Shown here: positions 26,866-35,362 of the stretch, piece by piece
Numbering within the stretch: the stretch's first letter is position 1
Layout of the letters: the number at the start of each line of letters is the position of its first letter
Notes under the pieces: generated by a model
The model's database searches: none
Seen by the model: the letters and a program-made list of their open reading frames with translations, nothing else
Told to the model about the DNA's origin: nothing
Assembly (NCBI GenBank): GCA_050331295.1
Contig: JBHJGZ010000002.1
Location: forward strand, 248,001-312,000
Direction of reading: 5' to 3'
DNA length: 64,000 bases
Origin: Kuafuiihalomonas sp050331295
Lineage (GTDB): Bacteria; Myxococcota; Kuafuiibacteriia; Kuafuiibacteriales; Kuafuiibacteriaceae
Program-made: the position numbers and the translations under genes

Positions 26866-28323
26866 ATGGACATCGCTTTCGTTACCTCTGAAATTGCACC
26901 CTTCGCCAAGGTGGGGGGACTGGCCGACGTGAGTGCTGCACTGCCATCGGCGCTGTTTCGCCGGGGTCACGATGTCCGGGTCTTCGTGCCTCTGTATCGC
27001 CGAGCACGAACGGCAGGTCTCCCGTTCACGAGCGTGCCGGGCCTGGAGCAGCTGAGCGTGCGGATAGGTCCGCACGTGGTCCAGTTCGGCATCAAGAGCT
27101 CGAAGCTTCCCGGGACCGGGCTCGATGTCTTCTTCGTCGACTGTCCTGGCCTTTACGACCGTGCAGGTGTCTACACTGAAGATCATGATGAGCACTTTCG
27201 CTACATCGTTCTCTCGTACGCAGCGCTCGCAGCTTGTCAGCACATGGGATTTTCTCCCGAGCTGGTCCATGCCAATGATTGGCAAACCGGTCTCCTTCCA
27301 CTGATCCTTCAGACGCGGCACCGTTGGGACCAGAAGCGATTTGGTCGAACCAAGACCGTGCTGACCATTCACAACTTGGCGCACCAAGGCGTTTTCGGGG
27401 CCCATACGCTTCGGGACACCGGTCTTCAAGACTCGTCTCATCTGTTTCATCAAGATCAGCTTCAGCAGGGCTACATCAATCATCTTCTCACCGGAATTCT
27501 CTATGCATCGGCCGTAACGACCGTGAGTCCGACGTACGCAGCCGAGATCCAGCGAGACGAAACGGGCGGGACGCTGGCGCCCTTCTTGAGAGCCCGCAGC
27601 AGCACCGTGGTGGGAATATTGAATGGAATCGGAACTGATGAATGGAATCCCGAAACCGATGCCGAGATCGAGTGCACCTATTCCGCCGAAACCTTGCCGG
27701 ATAAAGAGTACAACAAGCGCGCTGTCCTTCAGCAGCTCGGCCTACCATACGACCCGGCCATTCCGCTGGCGGGGGTCATCTCTCGGCTCACCTATCAAAA
27801 GGGCCTCGAACTGATTCTGGATGGACTTCCACCTTTTCTCGCCGCAGGCCGACTTCAGCTCGCGGTTCTCGGCAGCGGTGCGAGTGCCTACGAACTCAAG
27901 CTCTCCGCGCTTCAGAGGCGTTTTCCGAGGCAGGTCTGCTTCTATCGCGGATTCTCAAACCGTCTTGCCCATCGGATCGAAGCCGGAGCGGACCTCTTCT
28001 TGATGCCTTCTCGATTCGAACCATGTGGCCTCAATCAGCTCTATAGCCTTCGGTATGGGACGGTTCCGGTGGTTCGGCGGACCGGCGGGCTGGCCGATAC
28101 GGTCCACCCGTTCTCTTTGGAGTCGGGTCGAGGAACCGGTTTCGTCTTTCAAAACCTCTCGGTGGCCGAGATGCAGCGCGCGGTGCAGCAGGCGCTCATG
28201 GTTTGGCAGGACCGCTCTGCTTGGCGACGTCTTCAACTCAATGGCATGCTTCAAGACTTCACGTGGGACCGGCAGGTTCAGACCTACGAGGAACTCTACC
28301 GCCGGGTCTTGGCCCAGCCCTGA
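26866..28323 (+). CDS. glgA: glycogen/starch synthase, GT5 family
   Basis: 485 aa, standard GlgA length. ATG 26866 is chosen because it encodes MDIAFVTSEIAPFAKVGGLADV, with the Lys-x-Gly-Gly ADP-glucose site. Further motifs are VHANDWQTGLLPL, TIHNLAHQGVF, TVSPTYAAEI, NGIGTDEWNPETD, SRLTYQKGLELI and the acidic motif PSRFEPCGLNQLYSLRYGT. It transfers glucose from ADP-glucose to an alpha-1,4-glucan. No other glycogen gene (glgB, glgC, glgP) is nearby. Instead it sits among ATP-grasp ligases and esterases, so it may glycosylate something else, or the island may concern a modified glucan. No clear ribosome-binding site is visible. Confidence 0.9.
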   Translation: MDIAFVTSEIAPFAKVGGLADVSAALPSALFRRGHDVRVFVPLYRRARTAGLPFTSVPGLEQLSVRIGPHVVQFGIKSSKLPGTGLDVFFVDCPGLYDRAGVYTEDHDEHFRYIVLSYAALAACQHMGFSPELVHANDWQTGLLPLILQTRHRWDQKRFGRTKTVLTIHNLAHQGVFGAHTLRDTGLQDSSHLFHQDQLQQGYINHLLTGILYASAVTTVSPTYAAEIQRDETGGTLAPFLRARSSTVVGILNGIGTDEWNPETDAEIECTYSAETLPDKEYNKRAVLQQLGLPYDPAIPLAGVISRLTYQKGLELILDGLPPFLAAGRLQLAVLGSGASAYELKLSALQRRFPRQVCFYRGFSNRLAHRIEAGADLFLMPSRFEPCGLNQLYSLRYGTVPVVRRTGGLADTVHPFSLESGRGTGFVFQNLSVAEMQRAVQQALMVWQDRSAWRRLQLNGMLQDFTWDRQVQTYEELYRRVLAQP

Positions 28324-28340
28324 GAAGCCTTCGAGTTCGA

Positions 28341-28371
28341 GCCGAGTGCGGCCGCGTCAAGTCCACTCGGC
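28341..28371. terminator. bidirectional terminator-like inverted repeat
   Basis: GCCGAGTG (28341-28348) and CACTCGGC (28364-28371) form a perfect 8-bp stem with a 15-nt loop. It sits 17 bp after the glgA stop and overlaps the stop codon region of the convergent esterase gene at 28357. Its placement suggests termination for both genes. No U-tract is obvious. Confidence 0.45.
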
Positions 28372-29082
28372 GAGATACTTGGGCAGCATGTGGCGCCAGG
28401 TTATCCAGTCGTGATCCCATTCGCTACCCCACGGGTCGACGCGGTTCGGGACACCTCTCGTGCCCAGGACGTGGGCCATGTTCCAGCTCTCACCGATGTT
28501 CTCCCATCGTCCTTCTCCGGAGCCAAAGACGATGAACCGTCGGCGGAGGACCTCCAAATGGGGACCCCGAAGATGCGGCACGAAGTGAAGAGGCGAGGAC
28601 AGCCAGAAGTCATGGGTGATGTCGTGGGCACCATTCAGACGCATGATGTCGAAGGTGCCGCTCATCGCCAGGGCCCGGTGAAAGACGTCCGGGAAGCGAC
28701 AAACCATGGCCACCGCGTGGAACGCCCCGATGGACGAGCCTGTGACCCAGATGGGGATGTCGTCGGTACGACAATCGCTTCGAATGGCTGGCACGACTTC
28801 GTGTCGAATGTACTGATGAAACTGATTCTGCAGCCACATTCGATGCCCCAGACTTCCATCCTGAAACCAGGCCCGACCGGCGACGCTATCAACCGAATAG
28901 ACCTTGATGCGTCCTTCGGTCAGGAGGGGGATGAGGGCCCTGATCATCTGAAACCGCTCGATCTCTTCCGCATCGCCTCCGGCGGTGGGAAACACGAGAA
29001 CCGGTTGGCCGTAAACACCCCAGCGGGCCATCGTCACTTGGGTTTGAAGTCGATCCGAATACCACTGGCCCTTAAGAAACAT
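28357..29082 (-). CDS. esterase family protein (COG4947-like)
   Basis: 241 aa. It matches the D-type/putative esterase alpha/beta-hydrolase family: MARWGVYGQPVLVFPTAGGDA near the start, the nucleophile elbow WVTGSSIGAFHA (Ser about 117), and the C-terminal His in EWDHDWITWRHMLP. No signal peptide, so cytoplasmic. It is the last gene of a minus-strand operon and overlaps ligase C by 11 bp. It may hydrolyse or transfer an ester in the island's product. Confidence 0.82.
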   Translation of the reverse strand: MFLKGQWYSDRLQTQVTMARWGVYGQPVLVFPTAGGDAEEIERFQMIRALIPLLTEGRIKVYSVDSVAGRAWFQDGSLGHRMWLQNQFHQYIRHEVVPAIRSDCRTDDIPIWVTGSSIGAFHAVAMVCRFPDVFHRALAMSGTFDIMRLNGAHDITHDFWLSSPLHFVPHLRGPHLEVLRRRFIVFGSGEGRWENIGESWNMAHVLGTRGVPNRVDPWGSEWDHDWITWRHMLPKYLAEWT

Positions 29083-30322
29083 GAGCGGTCCTCACCGATT
29101 GCTTCTCGCGCCAGTCTTGAATGCGGCCCCAAAACAGCTCCGTAAAGAGCTCCGCTTCGTGATCCGGATACATGGCGGCGGTCTTTTCCCGTATGGCTCT
29201 CTTGGCGGTCGACGTTCCGAAAAACTCCCAGACCACCTCATCGAGATCACGGAGATGCCGCTGGCAGAATTCTTCGAACCGATGGGTGTCGAGTCGTTCT
29301 TCGGCAATGGCGGCATAGGCGTCCAGCTTTTCTTCCGCCGTTCGGTCCGAGTCGGCGATATCGAAGTACGGTTGCCAGTCGAGATTGAGTCGCATTCGTC
29401 GGCGCGTGGCGGCACAGAAGACACTCCAGCGAATGAATGCGGTCAAGAGCCAAGGGAAATGGAAGTGAAGGGACGTGACCTGCGAGTCCGGGCAAGGATT
29501 GGCGAAGTCGATGGGATACCAAACGTCGTGTCTCCGGAGGCTCTCGCAGCTGTTGAACTCCCACCCGAAGAACGTGTTGATGACGAGGGTGACCTTCCGA
29601 AGGTGCTCCACTTGGTCGGTGGGGAGAAAATCGATGTCCATCGTGTACCGATCGTGCAACGGCTCCTGAGGATCGTATCGAATCATTCGAGTCTGCGGAC
29701 CTAGACCCACGCACCGAACGAAACAATCGTGGGGATGGATCCCAGCCTGCACATGCATCACTTCGGTCCCGCTATCTTCGTAAGCCTTCCGCAATTCTTG
29801 TTCCGAATTGGCCCGGACCACCGAACGCCAGCCCCCTCCGTCGTACGGCTTCAGGTAGAGTGGATAACCCATCGATTCTCCCGGTTTGGCGAGGTCGAAG
29901 AGTTTGGCGTATCGGTGAAGCGTTGGTGTGAGATCCGGCGAGGGTTTGTAGGCTTTGGGAGGAAGCATCCACGTGTCCGGGATGGGCATGCCGAGCCGCA
30001 TCATGGCGCAGTACGACGTGTGTTTCTCCATCGACTGAAGAGACCACGGATTGTTGAAGACATAGACACCATTGAGAAGAATGGCTTTCTTGATCCACTC
30101 TCTGCTGGTGTGATACCAATGCGTTAGTCGGTCGATCACCAGGTCGTATTTCGTCTCCTGCTTCAGATCGAAAGGCTCGATGCTGACGCGGTCTACTTCG
30201 AAACGAATGGTTTCGTTTCCGTGCTCGATTCGTAAATCGAGCTGTTTCATGATGGCCTCGTAGCAAGCGGGCCAACAGAGGTCGGCACCCAGCGAAAGAC
30301 CGATATTGCGCACCGTGTCCAT
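29072..30322 (-). CDS. ATP-grasp ligase C (divergent)
   Basis: 416 aa. ATP-grasp features are SMEKHTSYCAMMRLGMPIPDT before the ATP domain, YPLYLKPYDGGGWRSVVRA as the first nucleotide loop, and a metal site near FGWEFNSCESL and YPIDFANPCPDSQ. It lacks the THMEWF signature of ligases A, B and D and belongs to a different ATP-grasp branch, with an additional ~130-residue C-terminal helical region (LDAYAAIAEERLDTHRFEEF). It presumably performs another amide- or ester-forming step. It lies 9 bp after the Fes-like gene. Confidence 0.8.
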   Translation of the reverse strand: MDTVRNIGLSLGADLCWPACYEAIMKQLDLRIEHGNETIRFEVDRVSIEPFDLKQETKYDLVIDRLTHWYHTSREWIKKAILLNGVYVFNNPWSLQSMEKHTSYCAMMRLGMPIPDTWMLPPKAYKPSPDLTPTLHRYAKLFDLAKPGESMGYPLYLKPYDGGGWRSVVRANSEQELRKAYEDSGTEVMHVQAGIHPHDCFVRCVGLGPQTRMIRYDPQEPLHDRYTMDIDFLPTDQVEHLRKVTLVINTFFGWEFNSCESLRRHDVWYPIDFANPCPDSQVTSLHFHFPWLLTAFIRWSVFCAATRRRMRLNLDWQPYFDIADSDRTAEEKLDAYAAIAEERLDTHRFEEFCQRHLRDLDEVVWEFFGTSTAKRAIREKTAAMYPDHEAELFTELFWGRIQDWREKQSVRTAHVS

Positions 30323-30331
30323 TCCTGACCT

Positions 30332-31471
30332 TCAGTCGTAAATCATCATCAGAGGTCCAGGAAAAAGCCATGAAAGCCCTTCACGAAGACGATCCCGCCA
30401 ATTCTCCCAGTTGTGGCCGTCTCGAGCCTCCACCAGCTTGGCCTCCATCCCGGCCGCTTGAAGCAGGGGCAGAAGGGACCGGTTCTCGTAGATGAGAGAC
30501 TCGTAGGTGCCGCAGCTCATGAAGATTCGCTCGCTTACGTTGCCTGGCTCGGCCCGGAACCGGTTCATGAAGGCGACGACCGGGTCGAAAACCGGACCCC
30601 GGTGATTTCGCTCGCCGATGTCGGTGAACGCGAAAGAACCCGACTGCAGGAGCAGCCGACCCCAGAAACCCGGGTGCATCCAGGCGGTGGCCAAAGACGC
30701 AACGGCCCCAAAGCTCGCCCCCATCAGACACCGGGACCGCGGACCGCTTCGCAGCGGGAGCCTGGATTCCAGATATGGCACCAGTTCTTTACACACGAAC
30801 TGGGCATGAGCCTCGGAACCCGCGTACTCCACCAGACGATTCGGACTATCGATGAATGCGACGATCAGAGCCGGGATCTCATGAAGGTCGATCAGATTGT
30901 CGAGGACGATGCCCATCGCCGTGTAGCGGAGGTAGTCGGTTCCGTCGTGTACCACCAACAAAGGGTACTGGCGGTTCTTCCGGAACCGGGCCGGGAAGTA
31001 GAGTTGACCACCTCGTTGCGTGCCAAAGGCCTCTGAATGGAGGGAGAGGGGCTCGAACGAGCCCTTGGAGGTCTTCGGGTCGTACGCGGTCCACCACGGT
31101 TCCTCGTAGCCTTCGCCCGCGAACACCGAATTCGCCCCGAACGGGTCGCGGGCGAATCGGTGATTGAGCGGGTCTTGAATCCACTCACCCCTACCGCCGC
31201 GAACGATCTCGAACTTGTACTCGACCCGCGAGCCGTGAGGAATCTCGAGGGTGCGGTACCAGAGGTTGCTATTGGGAAGTCGAGCGAGAGGCTGGGCGGA
31301 CTCCAGACCGTAGATGAAGTGGCGTAGCTTGACCTCGTCGGCCTCGCCTCGCCAAACGAAGGTGGCCGATGTTCCCTCGACAATGGGAAACTCGTTCTCG
31401 GCCACCCATGCTTCGATCTCCGACTTCGCAGGGTTCCGCTCGATCAGCTCTTGAATCTTCAAGCGGTTCAT
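30332..31471 (-). CDS. Fes-like esterase with N-terminal E-set domain
   Basis: 379 aa from ATG 31471, which overlaps the upstream stop as ATGA; the much longer open frame is antisense noise. Residues about 30-135 form a CBM48/enterochelin-esterase-like beta-sandwich (SATFVWRGEADEVKL, LWYRTLEIPHGSRVEYKFEI, WIQDPLNHRFARDPFGAN). The hydrolase domain has LLVVHDGTDYLR, the nucleophile elbow LMGASFGAVAS, and a C-terminal DGHNWENWRDRL with the catalytic His. This is the architecture of Fes/IroD-type esterases. The sandwich also resembles glucan-binding CBM48, which fits the nearby GT5 enzyme. Confidence 0.85.
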   Translation of the reverse strand: MNRLKIQELIERNPAKSEIEAWVAENEFPIVEGTSATFVWRGEADEVKLRHFIYGLESAQPLARLPNSNLWYRTLEIPHGSRVEYKFEIVRGGRGEWIQDPLNHRFARDPFGANSVFAGEGYEEPWWTAYDPKTSKGSFEPLSLHSEAFGTQRGGQLYFPARFRKNRQYPLLVVHDGTDYLRYTAMGIVLDNLIDLHEIPALIVAFIDSPNRLVEYAGSEAHAQFVCKELVPYLESRLPLRSGPRSRCLMGASFGAVASLATAWMHPGFWGRLLLQSGSFAFTDIGERNHRGPVFDPVVAFMNRFRAEPGNVSERIFMSCGTYESLIYENRSLLPLLQAAGMEAKLVEARDGHNWENWRDRLREGLSWLFPGPLMMIYD

Positions 31472-32406
31472 GTCGTCTTGAGCTCTCCGATTTCGCCCTC
31501 GGGACCAAGCAGCCACACGCCGGAAGCGCTGATGATCTGGCCGTCTCTCCAAGTCAGATGGGTCCCCGAAGGGAAGGCGAGACTCCGGGCCGGAAGAAAA
31601 CGGGAGGCGAGGATTGAGACGCGCTCGCCGTCCTTTCGAAGCCGTTTTTCTGGTTCCGGGAGCACGACGATGTCGGGGACCCAGCCCATTCCAGGACTCA
31701 ACACCTCCGCCGCGCCCGGTCCCTGGGGCGGATGGTCGTGATAGAGAACGATGCGGTCCGTGATGGCCATGGCGCCCCCCGACCACGCGAAGAGATTGTG
31801 TCCGTCCATGGCCTCCGGCAGTCCGAAGAAGGACAGGCGGTTGGCGATCGCGGCGACATGGCCGCCCGCGATGGCGATCGAGCGACATCGACTCAAGATC
31901 TCTTGGATTTCCTCGCGATGCCTCCGAACCTCCGGATGCTCCGCCAGACCGACTTCTTCGTCGAATTGCTGGAGAAACTGCCTGCAGTCTTCGAGGTGGT
32001 ACTGGTCGAGCCTCTGGAGCGCAGCGAGTGACGCGGCCTCTTCCGCCTTTCGGACCTCGGCTGGCGCACTTCGCCCTCGAATGATCCGATGGGCAGCCAA
32101 CGTATATTGAAGCCGGATCAAGTAGAATTCTTGCTTGTGCCGAAGAACCTGCTGCCGATGCTGGTGGGCTTGCGCCAGTTCCTTGTCTCGACGAAAAACC
32201 TCCTGCTTTCGCCGGCGAAGATGAAGGTTGATGAGCTCCACACCGAGGTGCTGGCGGAGCGCTTCGTCCTCCTCCTCTCGCTCCCGCCAGCCGCACGTGA
32301 CGGCGGCGATGGGACCTTGGTCGTGTACCTCTGACACCGCACGCTCCAGGGTGGTGTCGAACCGCTGCGTGCCCAGGAGGACCGCGGTGTGGATGGGTTT
32401 GCGCAT
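31468..32406 (-). CDS. S51-peptidase/cyanophycinase-like protein with helical insert
   Basis: 312 aa from ATG 32406. Residues about 55-180 are a long charged helical region (LRRRKQEVFRRDKELAQAH, LQRLDQYHLEDCRQFLQQF). The C-terminal half has a class-I GATase-like fold resembling peptidase E and cyanophycinase: SIAIAGGHVAAIANRL, then FAWSGGAMAITDRI with a candidate Ser nucleophile, then PDIVVLPEPEKRL and a final DGQIISASGVWLLGPEG. The assignment is from pattern only and the catalytic triad is incomplete to my eye. It lies between ligase D (4-bp gap) and the Fes-like gene (ATGA overlap). A peptide- or amide-cleaving role would suit the island. Confidence 0.55.
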   Translation of the reverse strand: MRKPIHTAVLLGTQRFDTTLERAVSEVHDQGPIAAVTCGWREREEEDEALRQHLGVELINLHLRRRKQEVFRRDKELAQAHQHRQQVLRHKQEFYLIRLQYTLAAHRIIRGRSAPAEVRKAEEAASLAALQRLDQYHLEDCRQFLQQFDEEVGLAEHPEVRRHREEIQEILSRCRSIAIAGGHVAAIANRLSFFGLPEAMDGHNLFAWSGGAMAITDRIVLYHDHPPQGPGAAEVLSPGMGWVPDIVVLPEPEKRLRKDGERVSILASRFLPARSLAFPSGTHLTWRDGQIISASGVWLLGPEGEIGELKTT

Positions 32407-32410
32407 GGGA

Positions 32411-33640
32411 TCAGTGCCTGGCCCGCACCTTGACGGTCTGCCCGACGACGTCGAACATGCCCCGCAGCGCATCGTAATCTGGATGCATCATGCGGACCCA
32501 GGCGTTGGCCATGTAACCGGCCTCGACCGGCTGAGTGGGGGTGCCGGGTGGGGGAAGATGTGCATCAAGTACCCATTGGCCGAAGCGAGCCTGCATCGCC
32601 TCCACACCGTCGTAACCTGTGATGTGTCCGTCGGCTTCCGGCCGCAGCGCGATGATTCCCGCCGCGTAGCGTCGTGATGGCTTTTGGCTGGGGCGGCCGT
32701 GGATGACGGCATGGGCCCACTCCCGGTAGATGTCGAACTCGTTGGCGGCACCGTAAAGATCCCAGGTGCCGACTCCTGGGGGACGACAGCCGATCTCACT
32801 GAACTTCAGTCCCTTCGGTCCAAAGAACCACTCCATGTGGGTGGCGCTGGTCTCGATGCCCAGGATTTCGATCACCTTTCGGCCCATGACCTTGAGTTCG
32901 TGGTAGCCGGGTGCCGACATGCGGTTGGTCAAAAAGAACCGAGGGCTGATCCAACGGTGCCTCATGGCTTCGAGCACCGGAGGTTCGTAGTGACAGATGA
33001 ACTCGTGAGCGACCTGCCCGCCGATGGTCAAGGTGTCCCAAAAGCCTTCGTGGCCTTCGATGAACTCCTCGAGGGCGACGTTTCCTCCTGAACCGACGCG
33101 GCAAATGCTCAAGGCATCTTCGAATTGTTGGGCGTGGCTACATCGGTGGGTTCCGGAGGCGCCGGCGCCATCACGAGGCTTGACGATGATGGGGAAGCCA
33201 ACGGTCTTTGCGAAATGTCGAGCTTCGTCGGGATCGCCAGTTCCCATGGACTGTGCGCACGGGATCCCTTCCTTGCGCAGGACTTCTTTCATGGCCGGCT
33301 TGTCCCGGCACAAGAAGGTGGTTCGGACCGACGTTCCTGGGATGCCGCAAGCCTCCCGGACTTTGGCCGCCGACATCACGTGCGCCTCCACCACCGCCTC
33401 CAGCCGGTCAACGCGGATTCGCCCCTGCAGCCATCGGACGACGTGTTCCACTTGCCGCGGATCCGTCACGTTGCCCACCTGCTCGTAGTGGGTCAGCCAG
33501 CCGGCCAGCTCGGGATCCAGGGCTTCCTTGGGGCGCTCACCGATTCCGGTGACCCGGGCGCCGGCTGCGTGAAGCCCGCGAACGAAGGACCGCTGGTTCG
33601 CCGGAAAACAGGGTTCGAGAAAGACGACGTCGACGGGCAC
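32411..33640 (-). CDS. ATP-grasp ligase D
   Basis: 409 aa from GTG 33640, chosen because GGGAGG lies at the proper distance; a TTG at 33646 is closer than ideal. The N-terminus is PVDVVFLEPCFPANQRSFVRGL. ATP-binding motifs are FPIIVKPRDGAGASGTH and LEEFIEGHEGFWDT, and the metal site is THMEWFFGPKG plus SEIGCRPPGVG. It is a close paralogue of ligase A and a more distant one of B. It is the first gene of a five-gene minus-strand operon (ligase D, S51-like, Fes-like, ligase C, esterase). Confidence 0.87.
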   Translation of the reverse strand: MPVDVVFLEPCFPANQRSFVRGLHAAGARVTGIGERPKEALDPELAGWLTHYEQVGNVTDPRQVEHVVRWLQGRIRVDRLEAVVEAHVMSAAKVREACGIPGTSVRTTFLCRDKPAMKEVLRKEGIPCAQSMGTGDPDEARHFAKTVGFPIIVKPRDGAGASGTHRCSHAQQFEDALSICRVGSGGNVALEEFIEGHEGFWDTLTIGGQVAHEFICHYEPPVLEAMRHRWISPRFFLTNRMSAPGYHELKVMGRKVIEILGIETSATHMEWFFGPKGLKFSEIGCRPPGVGTWDLYGAANEFDIYREWAHAVIHGRPSQKPSRRYAAGIIALRPEADGHITGYDGVEAMQARFGQWVLDAHLPPPGTPTQPVEAGYMANAWVRMMHPDYDALRGMFDVVGQTVKVRARH

Positions 33641-33984
33641 GGCCAAGCCTCCCTCCCGCGATCATCCAGCTGCACGCAATGCGCAACCCCAGTCCTCGGG
33701 CATCACGGGATTTAGGAGGGGATTGTGCCGAGGAGGCGAGGGGCCAGGAGACCGCGGGTCCCAGCCCCGCCCCTCGGCCCGAGCCTATGGCTGATGGTCG
33801 AGGATGACTTGGAGAGTTCGGTGGGGTTCGAAAACCAACTGTCTGCTCGTACGTTCGTCCCATACGCCGGCTTGCCAAGAATCAGACCGTCAGCTCCGAT
33901 CGCGATTCGGGCACGGTTTTGGGGTCGTTTGACGACGTACGATGCCTTGCCAGAACGTTGGTGCAACCGTGCTGCAGCCGACGC
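33641..33984. other. intergenic region, nothing recognised
   Basis: 344 bp between two minus-strand genes. It must contain the promoter of the five-gene ligase D operon and any terminator of the alcohol dehydrogenase gene. No coding sequence or clear hairpin with a U-tract stands out. Confidence 0.4.
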
Positions 33985-35145
33985 TCACCCAAAGACGCGG
34001 TCGTAGATCCCTTCGATCTCTTTCTGATCGGGGACCCGGGGATTGTTGTTGGGGGAACCGGAGGCGAGGGCTTGAGAAGCCATCAGGGGCATCAACTCGC
34101 GATACTTGTGCTCTTGGATGCCGTACGCCTTGGGGGTCGGAACATCCAGGGCTTCGTTCAACTGGAGGAGCCCGTCCACGAGCTTGCGCGCGGCGACGTC
34201 ATCGCCGTCCGCGGTTGCCGCTACCCCCATGGCCCGAGCACAGGCCGCGTATCCAGCCACGTCTTCGGGAATCGAAAAGCGGGTGACCTCCGGAAAGAGC
34301 ATCGCATTGGAAAGGCCATGGTGCACGTGGAAGTGGGCGCCGATCGGGCGGCTCATGCCGTGAACGAGGGCCACGGATGCGGTGGAGAACGCGATGCCGG
34401 CGTAGGTGGCACCCAGCATCATCTGCTCTCGAGCCTCACGGTTGTCTGGTTCTCGGTACGCGGTTCGAATGTTCCGCGCGATCCGACTCATCGCTTCGGT
34501 GGCGAAAGAGGCGGCCACCGGATTCTTCTTCTTGCTCACATATGCTTCGACAGCGTGCACCAAGGCGTCGAGGCCGGTGTCGGCGGTCAGGCGCTTCGGC
34601 AGCTTCATGGTGAGTTCGAAATCGACGATCGCGGCATCGGGGACCAGGCTCGGCCCGGCGATCAGCATCTTCTCCTCGGTCTCCACGTCCGTGATCACCG
34701 TGAATCGCGTGACTTCGCTTCCGGTACCGGCGGTGGTGGGTACCGCAACGAGAGGCGGGCCCTCCTTCGGTATCGGATTCGGGACCTTGTAGTCCCGCAT
34801 CTTGCCTCCGTTGACGGCCAGGATGCCCATGGCCTTGGCGGTGTCGATGGGGCTTCCGCCTCCGAATCCGATCATTCCGTCGAAGCCGCCGGACTGAAAC
34901 GCTCGGGTGCCTTCCTCGATGACCTTGTCGGTCGGGTCGGACACGGTGTCCGCGAAGACCCCAAACTCGATCCCGGACGCCTCCAACGGATCGGTTATGG
35001 CGCGTATCATGCCGCTGTCCCGCATGAACGGATCAGAGACCACGAGCGGTCGCTGCACGTGCATCCCCTCGAGCAGAGAAGCGATCTGACGGACGGCGCC
35101 TCCGCCAACGAGGGTTTGGCGCGGTAAAACGAGGTGAGCGTTCAT
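33985..35145 (-). CDS. iron-containing alcohol dehydrogenase
   Basis: 386 aa, the family's usual length. NAD-binding and metal motifs are GFGGGSPIDTAKAM, VPTTAGTGSEVTRF, the metal region DTGLDALVHAVEAY, and the His-rich ALVHGMSRPIGAHFHVHHGLSNAM. Type III dehydrogenases oxidise or reduce short alcohols/aldehydes with Fe2+ or Zn2+ and NAD(P). The specific substrate is not evident. It is transcribed away from the carboxypeptidase gene. Confidence 0.92.
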   Translation of the reverse strand: MNAHLVLPRQTLVGGGAVRQIASLLEGMHVQRPLVVSDPFMRDSGMIRAITDPLEASGIEFGVFADTVSDPTDKVIEEGTRAFQSGGFDGMIGFGGGSPIDTAKAMGILAVNGGKMRDYKVPNPIPKEGPPLVAVPTTAGTGSEVTRFTVITDVETEEKMLIAGPSLVPDAAIVDFELTMKLPKRLTADTGLDALVHAVEAYVSKKKNPVAASFATEAMSRIARNIRTAYREPDNREAREQMMLGATYAGIAFSTASVALVHGMSRPIGAHFHVHHGLSNAMLFPEVTRFSIPEDVAGYAACARAMGVAATADGDDVAARKLVDGLLQLNEALDVPTPKAYGIQEHKYRELMPLMASQALASGSPNNNPRVPDQKEIEGIYDRVFG

Positions 35146-35362
35146 GCGCCGAGGCTGCCCCGGAAGAACCGGAACCGTCTAGCCGGGAGCGAAAGGCGAC
35201 GCGATCGGACTCCCAGTTCCAGTTACCAAAGCAGCGCAAATTCTGCGGTCATGAGAGAACGGTCCTTCTCCGAGGGATTCGAGTGGTTCTGGCTCGAAGA
35301 TCCACTTAATGGAGGAGTCACCTCGTTGTTCGACCCAGTCCGATGTGCTAGCCGCCGCGGCT

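Noticed and set aside
35309..35362. Upstream in-frame start for the S10 carboxypeptidase
   Set aside because: It would place 18 residues including acidic ones before a good signal peptide; kept only as an alternative.
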